NCBI GenBank assembly: GCA_029936875.1
Contig: JAPYRS010000007.1
Coordinates: 1-41,588 of the forward strand
Source: Alphaproteobacteria bacterium
Lineage (GTDB): Bacteria > Pseudomonadota > Alphaproteobacteria > SHVP01
Length of the DNA: 41,588 nt
Direction: 5' to 3'
In this document: positions 1-8,742 of the stretch, in pieces
How positions within the stretch are numbered: position 1 is the first letter of the stretch
Layout of the letters: each line of letters begins with the position of its first letter
The notes under the pieces: model-generated
Databases searched by the model: none
What the model was told of the DNA's origin: nothing
The model's input: the letters and a program-made list of their open reading frames with translations, nothing else
Position numbers and translations under genes: made by a program

Positions 1-2554
1 CCTGTTCACGCAGGTTGGTGTACTGCCCGCCCGGCATCGCGTGTTCGTAAACTTCCGCCATGCCGCCCCTGAGATCGCTTTCAAAGGCGACGTAATAACG
101 CCGCACCCCTTCCCAATAGGCGGCGGCGGATCGAAGCGTTTCCCGCTTGAGGCCGGTGTCGCGCGGCCCATTGGCGAGCGCGGCTGCAATGCCGCCCAAG
201 GTTGGTTGTGAGGTCAGGCCCGACATCGAGTCCATCGCCGCATCAACCGCATCAACACCGGCGTCGGCCGCAGCCAGCACGGAAGCAGACGCAATGCCAC
301 TGGTGTCGTGGGTATGAAAATGAATTGGGATCGCGACTTCGTTTTTCAGCGCGGTAATCAGTTGCCGTGCCGCTTCCGGTTTGCAGAGGCCGGCCATGTC
401 TTTCAGCCCGAGAATGTGTGCGCCTGCGGCCTCCAGCTCCTTGGCCATTTTCACGTAATACTTGAGGGTGTACTTGTCTTCCGCCGGGTTGGAAAGATCG
501 CCGGTGTAACAAATCGCCGCCTCACACAGCGCGCCCGATTCGAGCACGGCGTCCATCGCGACCCGCATGTTTTCGACCCAGTTGAGCGAATCGAAAACCC
601 GGAACACATCAACGCCGGCCTTGGCCGCCTCGGCGACAAAATACTGCACCACGTTGTCGGGATAGTTGGTGTAACCGACCGCGTTCGATGACCGCAGCAG
701 CATTTGCAACAGTGTGTTTGGCACGGCTTCGCGCATCGCATGGAGGCGGTCCCACGGGTCTTCCTTCAGGAACCGCATGGCGACATCGAAGGTCGCCCCG
801 CCCCAGCATTCGAGCGAGAAAAGTTCCGGCAGCGCGCGGGCGTAATAGGGCGCGATTGCCAGCATGTCATTGGTGCGAAACCGTGTCGCCAGTAACGACT
901 GATGCGCATCCCGAAACGTGGTGTCCGTAATCAGCAGGCGCTCTTGTTCCAGCATCCAGTCGGTGAATTTTTTCGGACCGAGTTCGTTGAGCAGGTCTTT
1001 GGTGCCGTACTGCGGCTCGTGGCCCGGCAATTCCGGATGATGCGGTTCGGGAAATGATGCCGGGACGATCCGCCCAGCCACTTCAGGGTTGCCGTTCACC
1101 GCAACTTCGCCGAGGAATGTGAGCAGCCGCGTTGCGCGGTCGCGCCGCGGCTTGAACTGAAACAGCGACGGGGTCTCGTCGATAAACCGCGTTGTTGTTT
1201 CCCAATTTAGAAACTTTTCATGGCCGATCAGTTCTTCAAGGAAGGCGAGATTGGTTTTGACGCCGCGAATGCGAAATTCTCTGAGCGCGCGGTCCATGCG
1301 CTTTGCCGCCTCTTTGTCGGTCGGCGCCCAGGCGGTAACTTTTTCCAGCAGCGAATCGTAATAGGGCGTGATGACCGCGCCCGAATATGCGGTGCCGCCG
1401 TCAAGCCGAATACCGAATCCGGTCGCACCGCGGTAGGCGCTGATGCGGCCGTAATCGGGCGTGAAGTTGTTTTCCGGATCTTCGGTGGTAATCCGGCATT
1501 GCAGCGCATGACCGTTGAGGGTGATTTCATTTTGCGGCGGCACGCCGGAACTGGGATCGCCGATCGGCGCGCCACTGGCGATACGAATTTGCGCTTTAAC
1601 AAGATCGATCCCGGTAACCTGTTCGGTGACGGTATGTTCGACCTGAATGCGCGGATTCATTTCGATGAAATAAAACGCGTCCGTGCCGGCATCCATCAGG
1701 AATTCGGCGGTGCCCGCACCTTGATATTTGGCGTGGGTGGCGAGGCGTATGGCGGCGTCGCAAAGATTGGCCCGTGCGCCTTCGTCGAGGAAGGCCGCCG
1801 GTGCGCGTTCGGCAACTTTTTGGTGGCGGCGCTGCATGGTGCAATCGCGTTCAAACAAATGAACGATGGTGCCATGGCTATCGCCGAGCAATTGCACCTC
1901 GACGTGGCGCGCCCGTTCAACCAGTTTTTCGAGAAACACTTCGTCGTTGCCGAAGGCGGCTTTGGCTTCGCGTCGTCCGGCCGAAATTGCTTCGCCGAGT
2001 TCGGATTCGTTTTCGACGATGCGCATGCCGCGGCCGCCGCCGCCCCAGCTTGCCTTCAGCATCACCGGGTAACCGACCTCCTTGGCCAGCGCCTGACATT
2101 CAGTTGGGTCGGTGGGCAGCGGGCCTGTTGCGGGCATGACCGGAACGCCTGCGGCCTCGGCGAGTGCGCGCGCAGCCACTTTGTCACCGAGTGAGCGCAT
2201 CACATCGGCAGGCGGGCCGACCCAGGTGATGCCGGCAGCCACGCAAGCCTCAGCAAAATCTGGGTTCTCGGAAAGAAAACCGTAGCCCGGATGGATCGCA
2301 TCGACATGGGCTTCGCGCGCAATCCGGATGATGTCGGCGCTGTCCATATAGGCGCCGACCGGCCCATTGCCCTCGCCGACCAGATAACTCTCATCGGCCT
2401 TGAAGCGATGCAACGCGAAGCGGTCTTCCTGGCTGTAGATCGCGACCGTGCGCAACCCGAGCTCAGTCGCCGCCCGGCAGACCCGAATTGCGATCTCGCC
2501 GCGGTTGGCGACGAGCAGTTTTTTGATGCCGACAGGGCGTTTGGTGGCTGGCAT
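1..2554 (-). CDS. pyc: Pyruvate carboxylase, N-terminal biotin carboxylase and part of carboxyltransferase domain (partial, 3' end off window)
   Basis: Manual minus-strand translation from ATG at 2554..2552: MPATKRPVGIKKLLVANRGEIAIRVCRAA..., later ...LLITDTTFRDAHQSLLATRFRT... and ...HAMPGGQYTNLREQ at the window edge. Biotin carboxylase followed by DTTFRDAHQS carboxyltransferase is pyruvate carboxylase architecture. Missing from the ORF track because no stop lies in the window. Confidence 0.93.
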   Translation of the reverse strand, partial: MPATKRPVGIKKLLVANRGEIAIRVCRAATELGLRTVAIYSQEDRFALHRFKADESYLVGEGNGPVGAYMDSADIIRIAREAHVDAIHPGYGFLSENPDFAEACVAAGITWVGPPADVMRSLGDKVAARALAEAAGVPVMPATGPLPTDPTECQALAKEVGYPVMLKASWGGGGRGMRIVENESELGEAISAGRREAKAAFGNDEVFLEKLVERARHVEVQLLGDSHGTIVHLFERDCTMQRRHQKVAERAPAAFLDEGARANLCDAAIRLATHAKYQGAGTAEFLMDAGTDAFYFIEMNPRIQVEHTVTEQVTGIDLVKAQIRIASGAPIGDPSSGVPPQNEITLNGHALQCRITTEDPENNFTPDYGRISAYRGATGFGIRLDGGTAYSGAVITPYYDSLLEKVTAWAPTDKEAAKRMDRALREFRIRGVKTNLAFLEELIGHEKFLNWETTTRFIDETPSLFQFKPRRDRATRLLTFLGEVAVNGNPEVAGRIVPASFPEPHHPELPGHEPQYGTKDLLNELGPKKFTDWMLEQERLLITDTTFRDAHQSLLATRFRTNDMLAIAPYYARALPELFSLECWGGATFDVAMRFLKEDPWDRLHAMREAVPNTLLQMLLRSSNAVGYTNYPDNVVQYFVAEAAKAGVDVFRVFDSLNWVENMRVAMDAVLESGALCEAAICYTGDLSNPAEDKYTLKYYVKMAKELEAAGAHILGLKDMAGLCKPEAARQLITALKNEVAIPIHFHTHDTSGIASASVLAAADAGVDAVDAAMDSMSGLTSQPTLGGIAAALANGPRDTGLKRETLRSAAAYWEGVRRYYVAFESDLRGGMAEVYEHAMPGGQYTNLREQ

Positions 2555-2613
2555 GGCGCACTATGTAAAGGATCGCGGGTTTAGATGCCATGAATCGCAG
2601 AAAATAAGGCGAT

Positions 2614-2973
2614 TTGAGCCAGAAATCGCGCCTGATATTGCGAAATTGCCTGCTCATCGCCATCTTTTCAGCATGGTTAATGGTAATATCAGACCCAAAA
2701 TATGGGCTGTGGGCAGGTTTGGATGTCGATGACGAATGCGCCCATCAGAGGCTCAATGTGACCAGCCTGATCAGCGTCGTTTTCGGCGCGCTGTCGATCA
2801 TCATGCTGGGATTTATCTTTGGGCCGCTCGGCGGAATTTTTGGCCTGATGGCAATCTTTCGCGGCCAGATCGGCCTCGGCCTGCTCGGCATGTTTTTGTC
2901 GGGCGTGGGCTTCGTCACGTCCCTGCTGGGGATCGCGCTGTTCGTAATTCTATTCGGCTTCTCGCTGTTCTAG
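2614..2973 (+). CDS. Small hydrophobic membrane protein (unknown function)
   Basis: 119 aa ORF with TTG start and Gly-rich transmembrane segments (GALSIIMLGFIFGPLGGIFGLMAIFRGQIGLGLLGMFLSGVGFVTSLLGIALFVILFG). Confidence 0.55.
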   Translation: MSQKSRLILRNCLLIAIFSAWLMVISDPKYGLWAGLDVDDECAHQRLNVTSLISVVFGALSIIMLGFIFGPLGGIFGLMAIFRGQIGLGLLGMFLSGVGFVTSLLGIALFVILFGFSLF

Positions 2974-2975
2974 CG

Positions 2976-4469
2976 TTACTTCATCACCGGCATGACGTAT
3001 TCGGCACCCTTGCGAATGCCGTCGGGCCAGCGCGACGTGACGGTTTTCATCTTGGTGAAAAACTGTACGCCTTCGGGGCCGTGCATGTGATGGCCGCCGA
3101 ACAGCGAACGCTTCCAACCGCCAAACGAATGAAACGCCATCGGCACCGGGATCGGCACGTTGACGCCGATCATGCCGGCAGTGGCGCGCGTTGAAAATTC
3201 ACGCGCCGCATCGCCGTCGCGGGTGAAGATCGCCGCACCGTTTCCATATTCGTGATCGTTGACGAGTTTGAGCGCGCTATCAAAATCGTCCTCGCGAACG
3301 ACCGATAACACCGGCCCGAATATTTCTTCTTTATAAATGCGCATGTCGGGCGTGACGTTATCGAACAGGTTGCCGCCGAGGTAATAACCGCCCTCGTACC
3401 CCTGCAGTGAAAGTCCGCGTCCATCGACGAGAAGTTTGGCCCCCTCTTCGACACCGAGATCGATGTAACCTTTGACGCGATCAAAATGCGCCTTGGTGAC
3501 CAGCGGCCCCATCTCTGATTCGGGATCGTTGCCGGGACCAACTTTAAGGGCGGCAACACGCGGGGTGAGACGTTCAACAAGTTTGTCGGCAGCGTCGCCG
3601 ACTGCGACCGCAACCGAGACCGCCATGCAGCGTTCGCCGGCCGACCCGAAGGCCGCCCCCATCAGCGCGTCAGCCGCTTGATCAAGGTCGGCGTCCGGCA
3701 TGACGATCATGTGGTTTTTTGCCCCGCCCAATGCCTGCACGCGTTTGCCGTGGGCGGCACCGGTCGTATAGACGTGTTCGGCAACCGCAGTGGAGCCAAC
3801 GAAACTGATCGCCGAAATGCGCGGATCGGTGAGCAACGCGTTGACGGCTTCGGCGTCACCGTTGATGACGTTAAAGACGCCGTCCGGCAGCCCCGCCTCG
3901 GTCATAAGTTCGGCCATGCGGATGCCGCACGACGGATCTTTTTCCGACGGCTTCAGGATGAAGCAATTGCCCGCCGCGATCGCCACCGGGAACATCCACA
4001 TCGGCACCATCGCCGGAAAGTTAAACGGGGTAACGCCCGCGCAGATGCCCAAGGGTTGGCGCAGCGACCATGAATCAACGCCGGTGCCAACCGAATCCGA
4101 ATACTCGCCCTTGAGCAGATGCGGAATGCCGCAAGCAAATTCGACAACTTCAAGCCCGCGGGCGACGGACCCTTGCGCATCAGAGAAAGTCTTGCCGTGT
4201 TCCGCGGTTACCAGCCGCGCGAGATCATCGCCGTGTTTCTCGACCAGTTCCTTGAATTTGAACATGACGCGGGCACGGCGGACCGGCGGCGTCGCCGCCC
4301 ATTCTTCGAACGCGGTTTCAGCCGAAACGATCACCTGATCAATTTCGGCGGCGTTTGCTAAAGCAACATCGGCTGATTTTTCACCCGTCGCCGGGTTGAA
4401 TACGTCACCGAAGCGGCCGCTTTGGCCCTCGACAATTCCACCGTTTATGAAGTGATTAATGGTTGGCAT
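2976..4469 (-). CDS. mmsA: CoA-acylating methylmalonate-semialdehyde dehydrogenase
   Basis: Full-length aldehyde dehydrogenase; GICAGVTPFNFPAMVPMWMFPVAIAAGNCFILKPSEKDPS and GSAGERCMAVSVAVAVG are typical of MmsA. Start chosen at MPTINHFINGG (ORF track starts 7 codons upstream). Confidence 0.93.
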   Translation of the reverse strand: MPTINHFINGGIVEGQSGRFGDVFNPATGEKSADVALANAAEIDQVIVSAETAFEEWAATPPVRRARVMFKFKELVEKHGDDLARLVTAEHGKTFSDAQGSVARGLEVVEFACGIPHLLKGEYSDSVGTGVDSWSLRQPLGICAGVTPFNFPAMVPMWMFPVAIAAGNCFILKPSEKDPSCGIRMAELMTEAGLPDGVFNVINGDAEAVNALLTDPRISAISFVGSTAVAEHVYTTGAAHGKRVQALGGAKNHMIVMPDADLDQAADALMGAAFGSAGERCMAVSVAVAVGDAADKLVERLTPRVAALKVGPGNDPESEMGPLVTKAHFDRVKGYIDLGVEEGAKLLVDGRGLSLQGYEGGYYLGGNLFDNVTPDMRIYKEEIFGPVLSVVREDDFDSALKLVNDHEYGNGAAIFTRDGDAAREFSTRATAGMIGVNVPIPVPMAFHSFGGWKRSLFGGHHMHGPEGVQFFTKMKTVTSRWPDGIRKGAEYVMPVMK

Positions 4470-4558
4470 CCGGCCCTCCGCCTCGCTCACGAATTGGCCT
4501 CATGGGTGCCTGAATTTCAGCGCCCTTGCAAGGCCCAGGAGAGGCTGTGAGGTGGTGG

Positions 4559-5524
4559 TCATTCCCAGGGTGCGGGCAAAGTATTGACGGATGTGGCCTT
4601 TTGCCGGGCAGCGAAATCGCCCAAACTTTGGGTCTGGACCCCAAGGTAAAGTGGCTCGGCGCCGTCCCGGTAAATATTCATCTTGGCGTTATACGCAGAA
4701 TGGGCGAGCCCGTGTTTGTTGATCACATTGTATTTGCTGACAAAAAACCGCCCGTCTTCCTGTTTTTCGCCGGTGAAATAACAGCGGATGCCGCTGATAC
4801 GCCCCGAATCAAGATCAGCGCCGGTAAAGTCATCAAGGCGGCGCTACACCGCGCCCATGAATCCGAGTGAATCGAGTGGCTCGCCGCCGGACTCGAGCGG
4901 GCGATAAAATTCCCCAACCAAAATCTGATCCGGCATGGTTTGGTCGACAAGGCGGGCGAGTTCGATGGTCGCATCACCAACGATATATTCGGTGTCGCTC
5001 GGCTGCAGGCCTTTTACCTGGTAATAGGAAAAGTGACTGCCAATGGTCAGGCAGGTCCGAAGGCGCGGAACCATGCGCGGTCCAACGACGCCCCGGCTGA
5101 TTGCGTTGTCGGCAAGCACGAGCATCATCAGGAAGCTGAGTTTGATGTCGTCCTCCGGGCCCTTGCCCCGGTTCCAGATGTAATAGCCGTCGCCCGTTGT
5201 CGAGCGGCCGAGATTGATGTTGAGGCCGGCCTGGTGCATGCACCGGAGCGCGACATTTATCGACACTTCGAGAGAATTTAGCTGCGCGACCTGTTCGACC
5301 TGAGACAGCAAGGAAAAGCCAACGATGTCGAATAGCGCGATGGTCCGGCTGCGGGTCCGGGAAATGGAATATCGAACGGCGAGCCTTTCAATCGCTGCCA
5401 CCGTTACCGCGCCGGCGTCATCGCCAATCGGGGCCGCAAAAGGCACGAATTCGGATTCAATTCCAAGAACCTCGGCGACCGCCGCAAATGCCCGGTTGCC
5501 CATCATCCGGGTGCCGTCGGTCAT
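4559..5524 (-). pseudogene. Class III adenylate/guanylate cyclase-like gene interrupted by one in-frame TAG (4844-4846)
   Basis: ORF 4844..5524 contains IALFDIVGFSLLSQVEQVAQLN and TTGDGYYIWN (cyclase-like metal-binding Asp motifs). The same frame continues after TAG: RRLDDFTGADLDSGRISGIRCYFTGEKQEDGRFFVSKYNVINKHGLAHSAYNAKMNIYRDGAEPLYLGVQTQSLGDFAARQKATSVNTLPAPWE, then TGA at 4559-4561. Confidence 0.65.
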
Positions 5525-5637
5525 GCGGTGATGGGCTTCGGCGTGCTCAAGCAGTGCGTAGGAGGGCGCATGCCTGGAAGGGCTGTGTTACCGCTCAGGC
5601 TTGGAGCCGCGGGTATCGCACAGATGGCGATGTGCTG

Positions 5638-6183
5638 AAGGAAATCGAACACCATCTTCGAAGAGCGTATGAACTCGACCCCAATGATCCCGAATGCCAC
5701 CGGATACTGGCCGCAATCGCGCTCATGAGAAAAAATTTCGACGATGCTATTTCTCATCAGTAGCGCGGGCTTCAACTCAACCCCAATTACGACTTAATCG
5801 TTGTGCAACAAGGCGAACTTCTGACCTGGACCGGCGACCCCGACGGGGCCGTCGAATGGATCGAAAAGGCAATGGCCCTAAATCCGTTTCACCCGGAACG
5901 GTTCTGGAGCCATCTTGGCCGTGCCTTGTTTCTGGGTAGCAATTACGAGCCCGCCATTCGGGCCTTCAAGAAACTCTCCTATCTTGACGCCGGCCAGCAC
6001 GCCTTTGTTGCCGCTTCGAACGCCGGCCTCGATCAGCTCGAATTCGCCGCCAAACATGTGGAGAAAATAAAGAGTCTTGATCGCGATATGACCGCGGAGA
6101 GCTACATTGCTTCGCTGCCCTTTCGAGACAACGCCGACAGCGAACATTTGCGCGACCTGCTGATCAAGGCCGGAATGAGCTGA
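5638..6183 (+). pseudogene. C-terminal TPR fragment of a cyclase/TPR-type protein, N-terminal part absent, with in-frame TAG (5761-5763)
   Basis: Frame reads ...KEIEHHLRRAYELDPNDPECHRILAAIALMRKNFDDAISHQ*RGLQLNPNYDLIVVQQGELLTWTGDPDGAVEWIEKAMALNPFHPERFWSHLGRALFLG...LLIKAGMS. TPR signatures lie on both sides of the TAG in the same frame; the upstream sequence does not look like a cyclase domain. Left boundary approximate. Confidence 0.65.
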
Positions 6184-6206
6184 CCGCGGGAACAAAAATC
6201 GCCGCG

Positions 6207-6236
6207 AAAACGCGTAACATTGTTGCGCGTTTTTTT
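6207..6236 (+). terminator. Rho-independent terminator
   Basis: aaaacgcgtaac-att-gttgcgcgtttt: 12-bp stem with one G-U pair, 3-nt loop, run of 7 T; lies 24 nt after the TPR fragment stop. Confidence 0.75.
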
Positions 6237-6589
6237 CGTTGCATCGCCGCATCAAAGTCTTGTGTTTGTGTTGCAGTGCGTAGCAGATATCCCCAACTTT
6301 TATTGCTCGCAAAGCAGAAGTTTTCTTGTGCGCCCTCGAAATGAGTCGTTCAGTAGTTCTCGACGGTAGCGTTGTTCAGTGGACACTTCATAAGTTGGAT
6401 GATGCGGCTGTTGGGAGGGTGGACGGACTCAGTAGGGCGTCGGTGTCAGACAAACTGTTGAGGAAGGCCAAGGGCTTGACCGGGGGCGGTCAGGTCCATT
6501 TTTTTTGCGTAAGGCTCAACGCTTTTTTGGCTTCAACATTTGGGTCGCTCTTTTGCCAAGCGGACGCAGAAATCAATGTATTGAAAAAA

Positions 6590-6665
6590 TGGTGCCGCCT
6601 GCAGGACTCGAACCTGCGACCCCCGCATTACGAATGCGATGCTCTACCAGCTGAGCTAAGGCGGC
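6590..6665 (-). tRNA. tRNA-Thr (anticodon CGT), CCA encoded
   Basis: Minus strand GCCGCCT TA GCTC AGCTGGTA GAGC A TCGCA TTCGTAA TGCGG GGGTC GCAGG TTCGAGT CCTGC AGGCGGC ACCA: complete cloverleaf, loop TTCGTAA gives anticodon CGT. Confidence 0.96.
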
Positions 6666-6841
6666 ACACTTCAGGCTGCGAATGCGCCAGAATTTAGCAC
6701 CTCGCAGGCGGCGGCAAAACTACTCCCGGCGCATTGTTGCGTCAACGGAGGGCGTTATGGTGGCTCATTTCCGGATCGACTGCGCTAAACCGGGCCCGGC
6801 GAATAATTGCCAAACTTCAACTTCCACGTTAGTGGTGGTGC

Positions 6842-7297
6842 ATGGCACTCGCGCGACTTTCTAATACCAGCGGCGCACAAATACGTACGGCCGATTCCAG
6901 CGATCTTCCGGCAGCCGCGAAAATCTATCTCGAAGGTCGAGACCACCTGCCAGACCGCGCCGATTCGACACAGTTCCGGGTTCAGGATTTTTACGCCGAC
7001 ACCCAGGGCGAAGTAATTTGGATTGCCGAAAGGGGCGTGCGGGTTGTCGGATTTGTCTCGGTCTATCGCCCGGGGCAATTTATTCACAATCTCTATGTTG
7101 AGAAGAAATTCCAAGAGCAGGGAATTGGCAGGTTGTTGGTCGAAGAAGTGGCGGCGCAAATTCCGGGAACGCTGCGCTTAAAATGTATTCTCGCCAATGA
7201 AGCCGCTCTCAGTTTTTATGAAGCGACCGGATGGGTCGAAGAATCTCGCGGCGAGAGCGAGTACGACGGGGCATATGTTTTATTGAAGCGTTCGTAA
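6842..7297 (+). CDS. GNAT family N-acetyltransferase
   Basis: 151 aa; FIHNLYVEKKFQEQGIGRLLVEEV...LANEAALSFYEATGWVEE matches GNAT acetyl-CoA and C-terminal motifs. Confidence 0.88.
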   Translation: MALARLSNTSGAQIRTADSSDLPAAAKIYLEGRDHLPDRADSTQFRVQDFYADTQGEVIWIAERGVRVVGFVSVYRPGQFIHNLYVEKKFQEQGIGRLLVEEVAAQIPGTLRLKCILANEAALSFYEATGWVEESRGESEYDGAYVLLKRS

Positions 7298-7313
7298 TCG
7301 AACGTAAATCGGT

Positions 7314-8735
7314 TCAGCTCGTCTGGTCTCTGTCTTCCGGTTCAATATTTCGCGCAAGGTCTGGTGGCAATGGCGTCGACTGATCGACTGCGGCGGCAAT
7401 GTCACTCGCCGGGATTTCAGGCATCTCGGGCGGCGGAACGAGGACATCACGACCATTGACGGCCCGCCAGCGAAGCGAATTGAAGCTTCGGCAATCGCTG
7501 CAATGCGCATCCCAACCGGCATGAACGTGATGGCAAACCGTACACACCCAGCGCGGGCCGGACGGCGCCTTTTCCAAATGGGCGAGCCAGGTTCGGGCAA
7601 ATGCGGGCCCCTTTGATTTCTCTTCAAGATCGGCCATCAGGCGGCAGGTTTCCGCGTCGGGATTATCAGCCGCCAACGGTTCCAGCGCCTTTCGCGCTTC
7701 ATCAAAATGCTTTGCCGCAATCGCCGCGCGGGCGACCGAAATACGGGACTGGCGATCATCAGCGCTGAATGCGGCGAGACGTTCGATCCGCTGCAGTCGA
7801 CGTTCGGGCGTTTCATCGGCAATGGCCCGGTCGTAAATTTGACCGAGATCGGGATGCGGCTGGATCTGCCAGGCCTGTTCGATCAGGTGCATGGCGCGCC
7901 GCCGTTTGCCCTGGGCGAGCAATATGTCGCCGGCAAAGGCGGCCGCCGGGACCAACGCCGGGCTAAGCGTGAGGGATTCAAGCGCGAGCCGCCGCGCAGC
8001 CACACCGTCGCCGTTGCCGCGGGCCATGCGCGCCTGCTGAAACAGGGTTACGGCCTTGCGGCTGTTGGCCTCTTCAACCGTCATCGCCTTTTGCCGAACG
8101 GCATGGTCGATCACCCGCCCAGCTTCAACCCAATTCCCGGCTTCGGCTTCGAGATCAAAAAGTGCCGTCAGCAGCCATGGCGTTTTCGGTTTGAGGACAA
8201 ATGCCCGGCGCGCGAGATTAAGCGCGCTTTCAGTACTGCCGGCGCGTTGCGCCTGGGTGAGTAGGCCTCGGAGCCCGAGAAACTCCATCTCCGGGCGATC
8301 GAGCATCGCCGCAAAGTATCGCCTTGCCGCCAATTCGTCGCCGTTGATTTGCGCCGCCTGCGCCGACAAAAGCATCGTCAGCGGCGCATCATCAAGAAAG
8401 GTTTCGGCCTGACGCGCGTAGCGCAAGGCGGCAACCCCGTCTCCTGCTGCGACCGCGACCATGCCTTGTGTCAGCGCGAGCTGGCCCTTGCGCGACTGAC
8501 TTCGCGACCGTGCCGCGCTGAGGTAAAGCGGGCCTCGCCGAAGCCACCGCCAGAACCGGTACAGAAGGGCGGACGCCACCACCAGAACCGCGAGACCAGC
8601 GACAGCCACATCGAGCGATGTTTCAATTTGAACGCCCTCCCAGCTGAGCGAGACAACTCCTTCGCGGTCGGCAAGCCAGGTCGCGACGAAGGCGGCACCG
8701 ACCAGGACAATGAATGCGGCGAAAATCCGTGTCAT
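7314..8735 (-). CDS. hemY: HemY-like haem biosynthesis-associated TPR membrane protein
   Basis: N-terminal membrane segments (MTRIFAAFIVLVGAAFVATWLADREGVVSLSWEGVQIETSL), TPR-rich body, C-terminal CxxC pairs (WVCTVCHHVHAGWDAHCSDCRSFNSLRWR); gene order hemC-hemD-mitofilin-hemY. Confidence 0.88.
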   Translation of the reverse strand: MTRIFAAFIVLVGAAFVATWLADREGVVSLSWEGVQIETSLDVAVAGLAVLVVASALLYRFWRWLRRGPLYLSAARSRSQSRKGQLALTQGMVAVAAGDGVAALRYARQAETFLDDAPLTMLLSAQAAQINGDELAARRYFAAMLDRPEMEFLGLRGLLTQAQRAGSTESALNLARRAFVLKPKTPWLLTALFDLEAEAGNWVEAGRVIDHAVRQKAMTVEEANSRKAVTLFQQARMARGNGDGVAARRLALESLTLSPALVPAAAFAGDILLAQGKRRRAMHLIEQAWQIQPHPDLGQIYDRAIADETPERRLQRIERLAAFSADDRQSRISVARAAIAAKHFDEARKALEPLAADNPDAETCRLMADLEEKSKGPAFARTWLAHLEKAPSGPRWVCTVCHHVHAGWDAHCSDCRSFNSLRWRAVNGRDVLVPPPEMPEIPASDIAAAVDQSTPLPPDLARNIEPEDRDQTS

Positions 8736-8742
8736 GACAGGC

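Noticed and set aside
1220-2194. 324-aa plus-strand ORF
   Set aside because: Fully antisense to pyc, which has a clear family match; a long open antisense frame is expected with high-GC codon bias.
6326-6697. 123-aa plus-strand ORF
   Set aside because: Its C-terminal RLQDSNLRPPHYECDALPAELRR is the antisense translation of tRNA-Thr, a well-known spurious ORF type.
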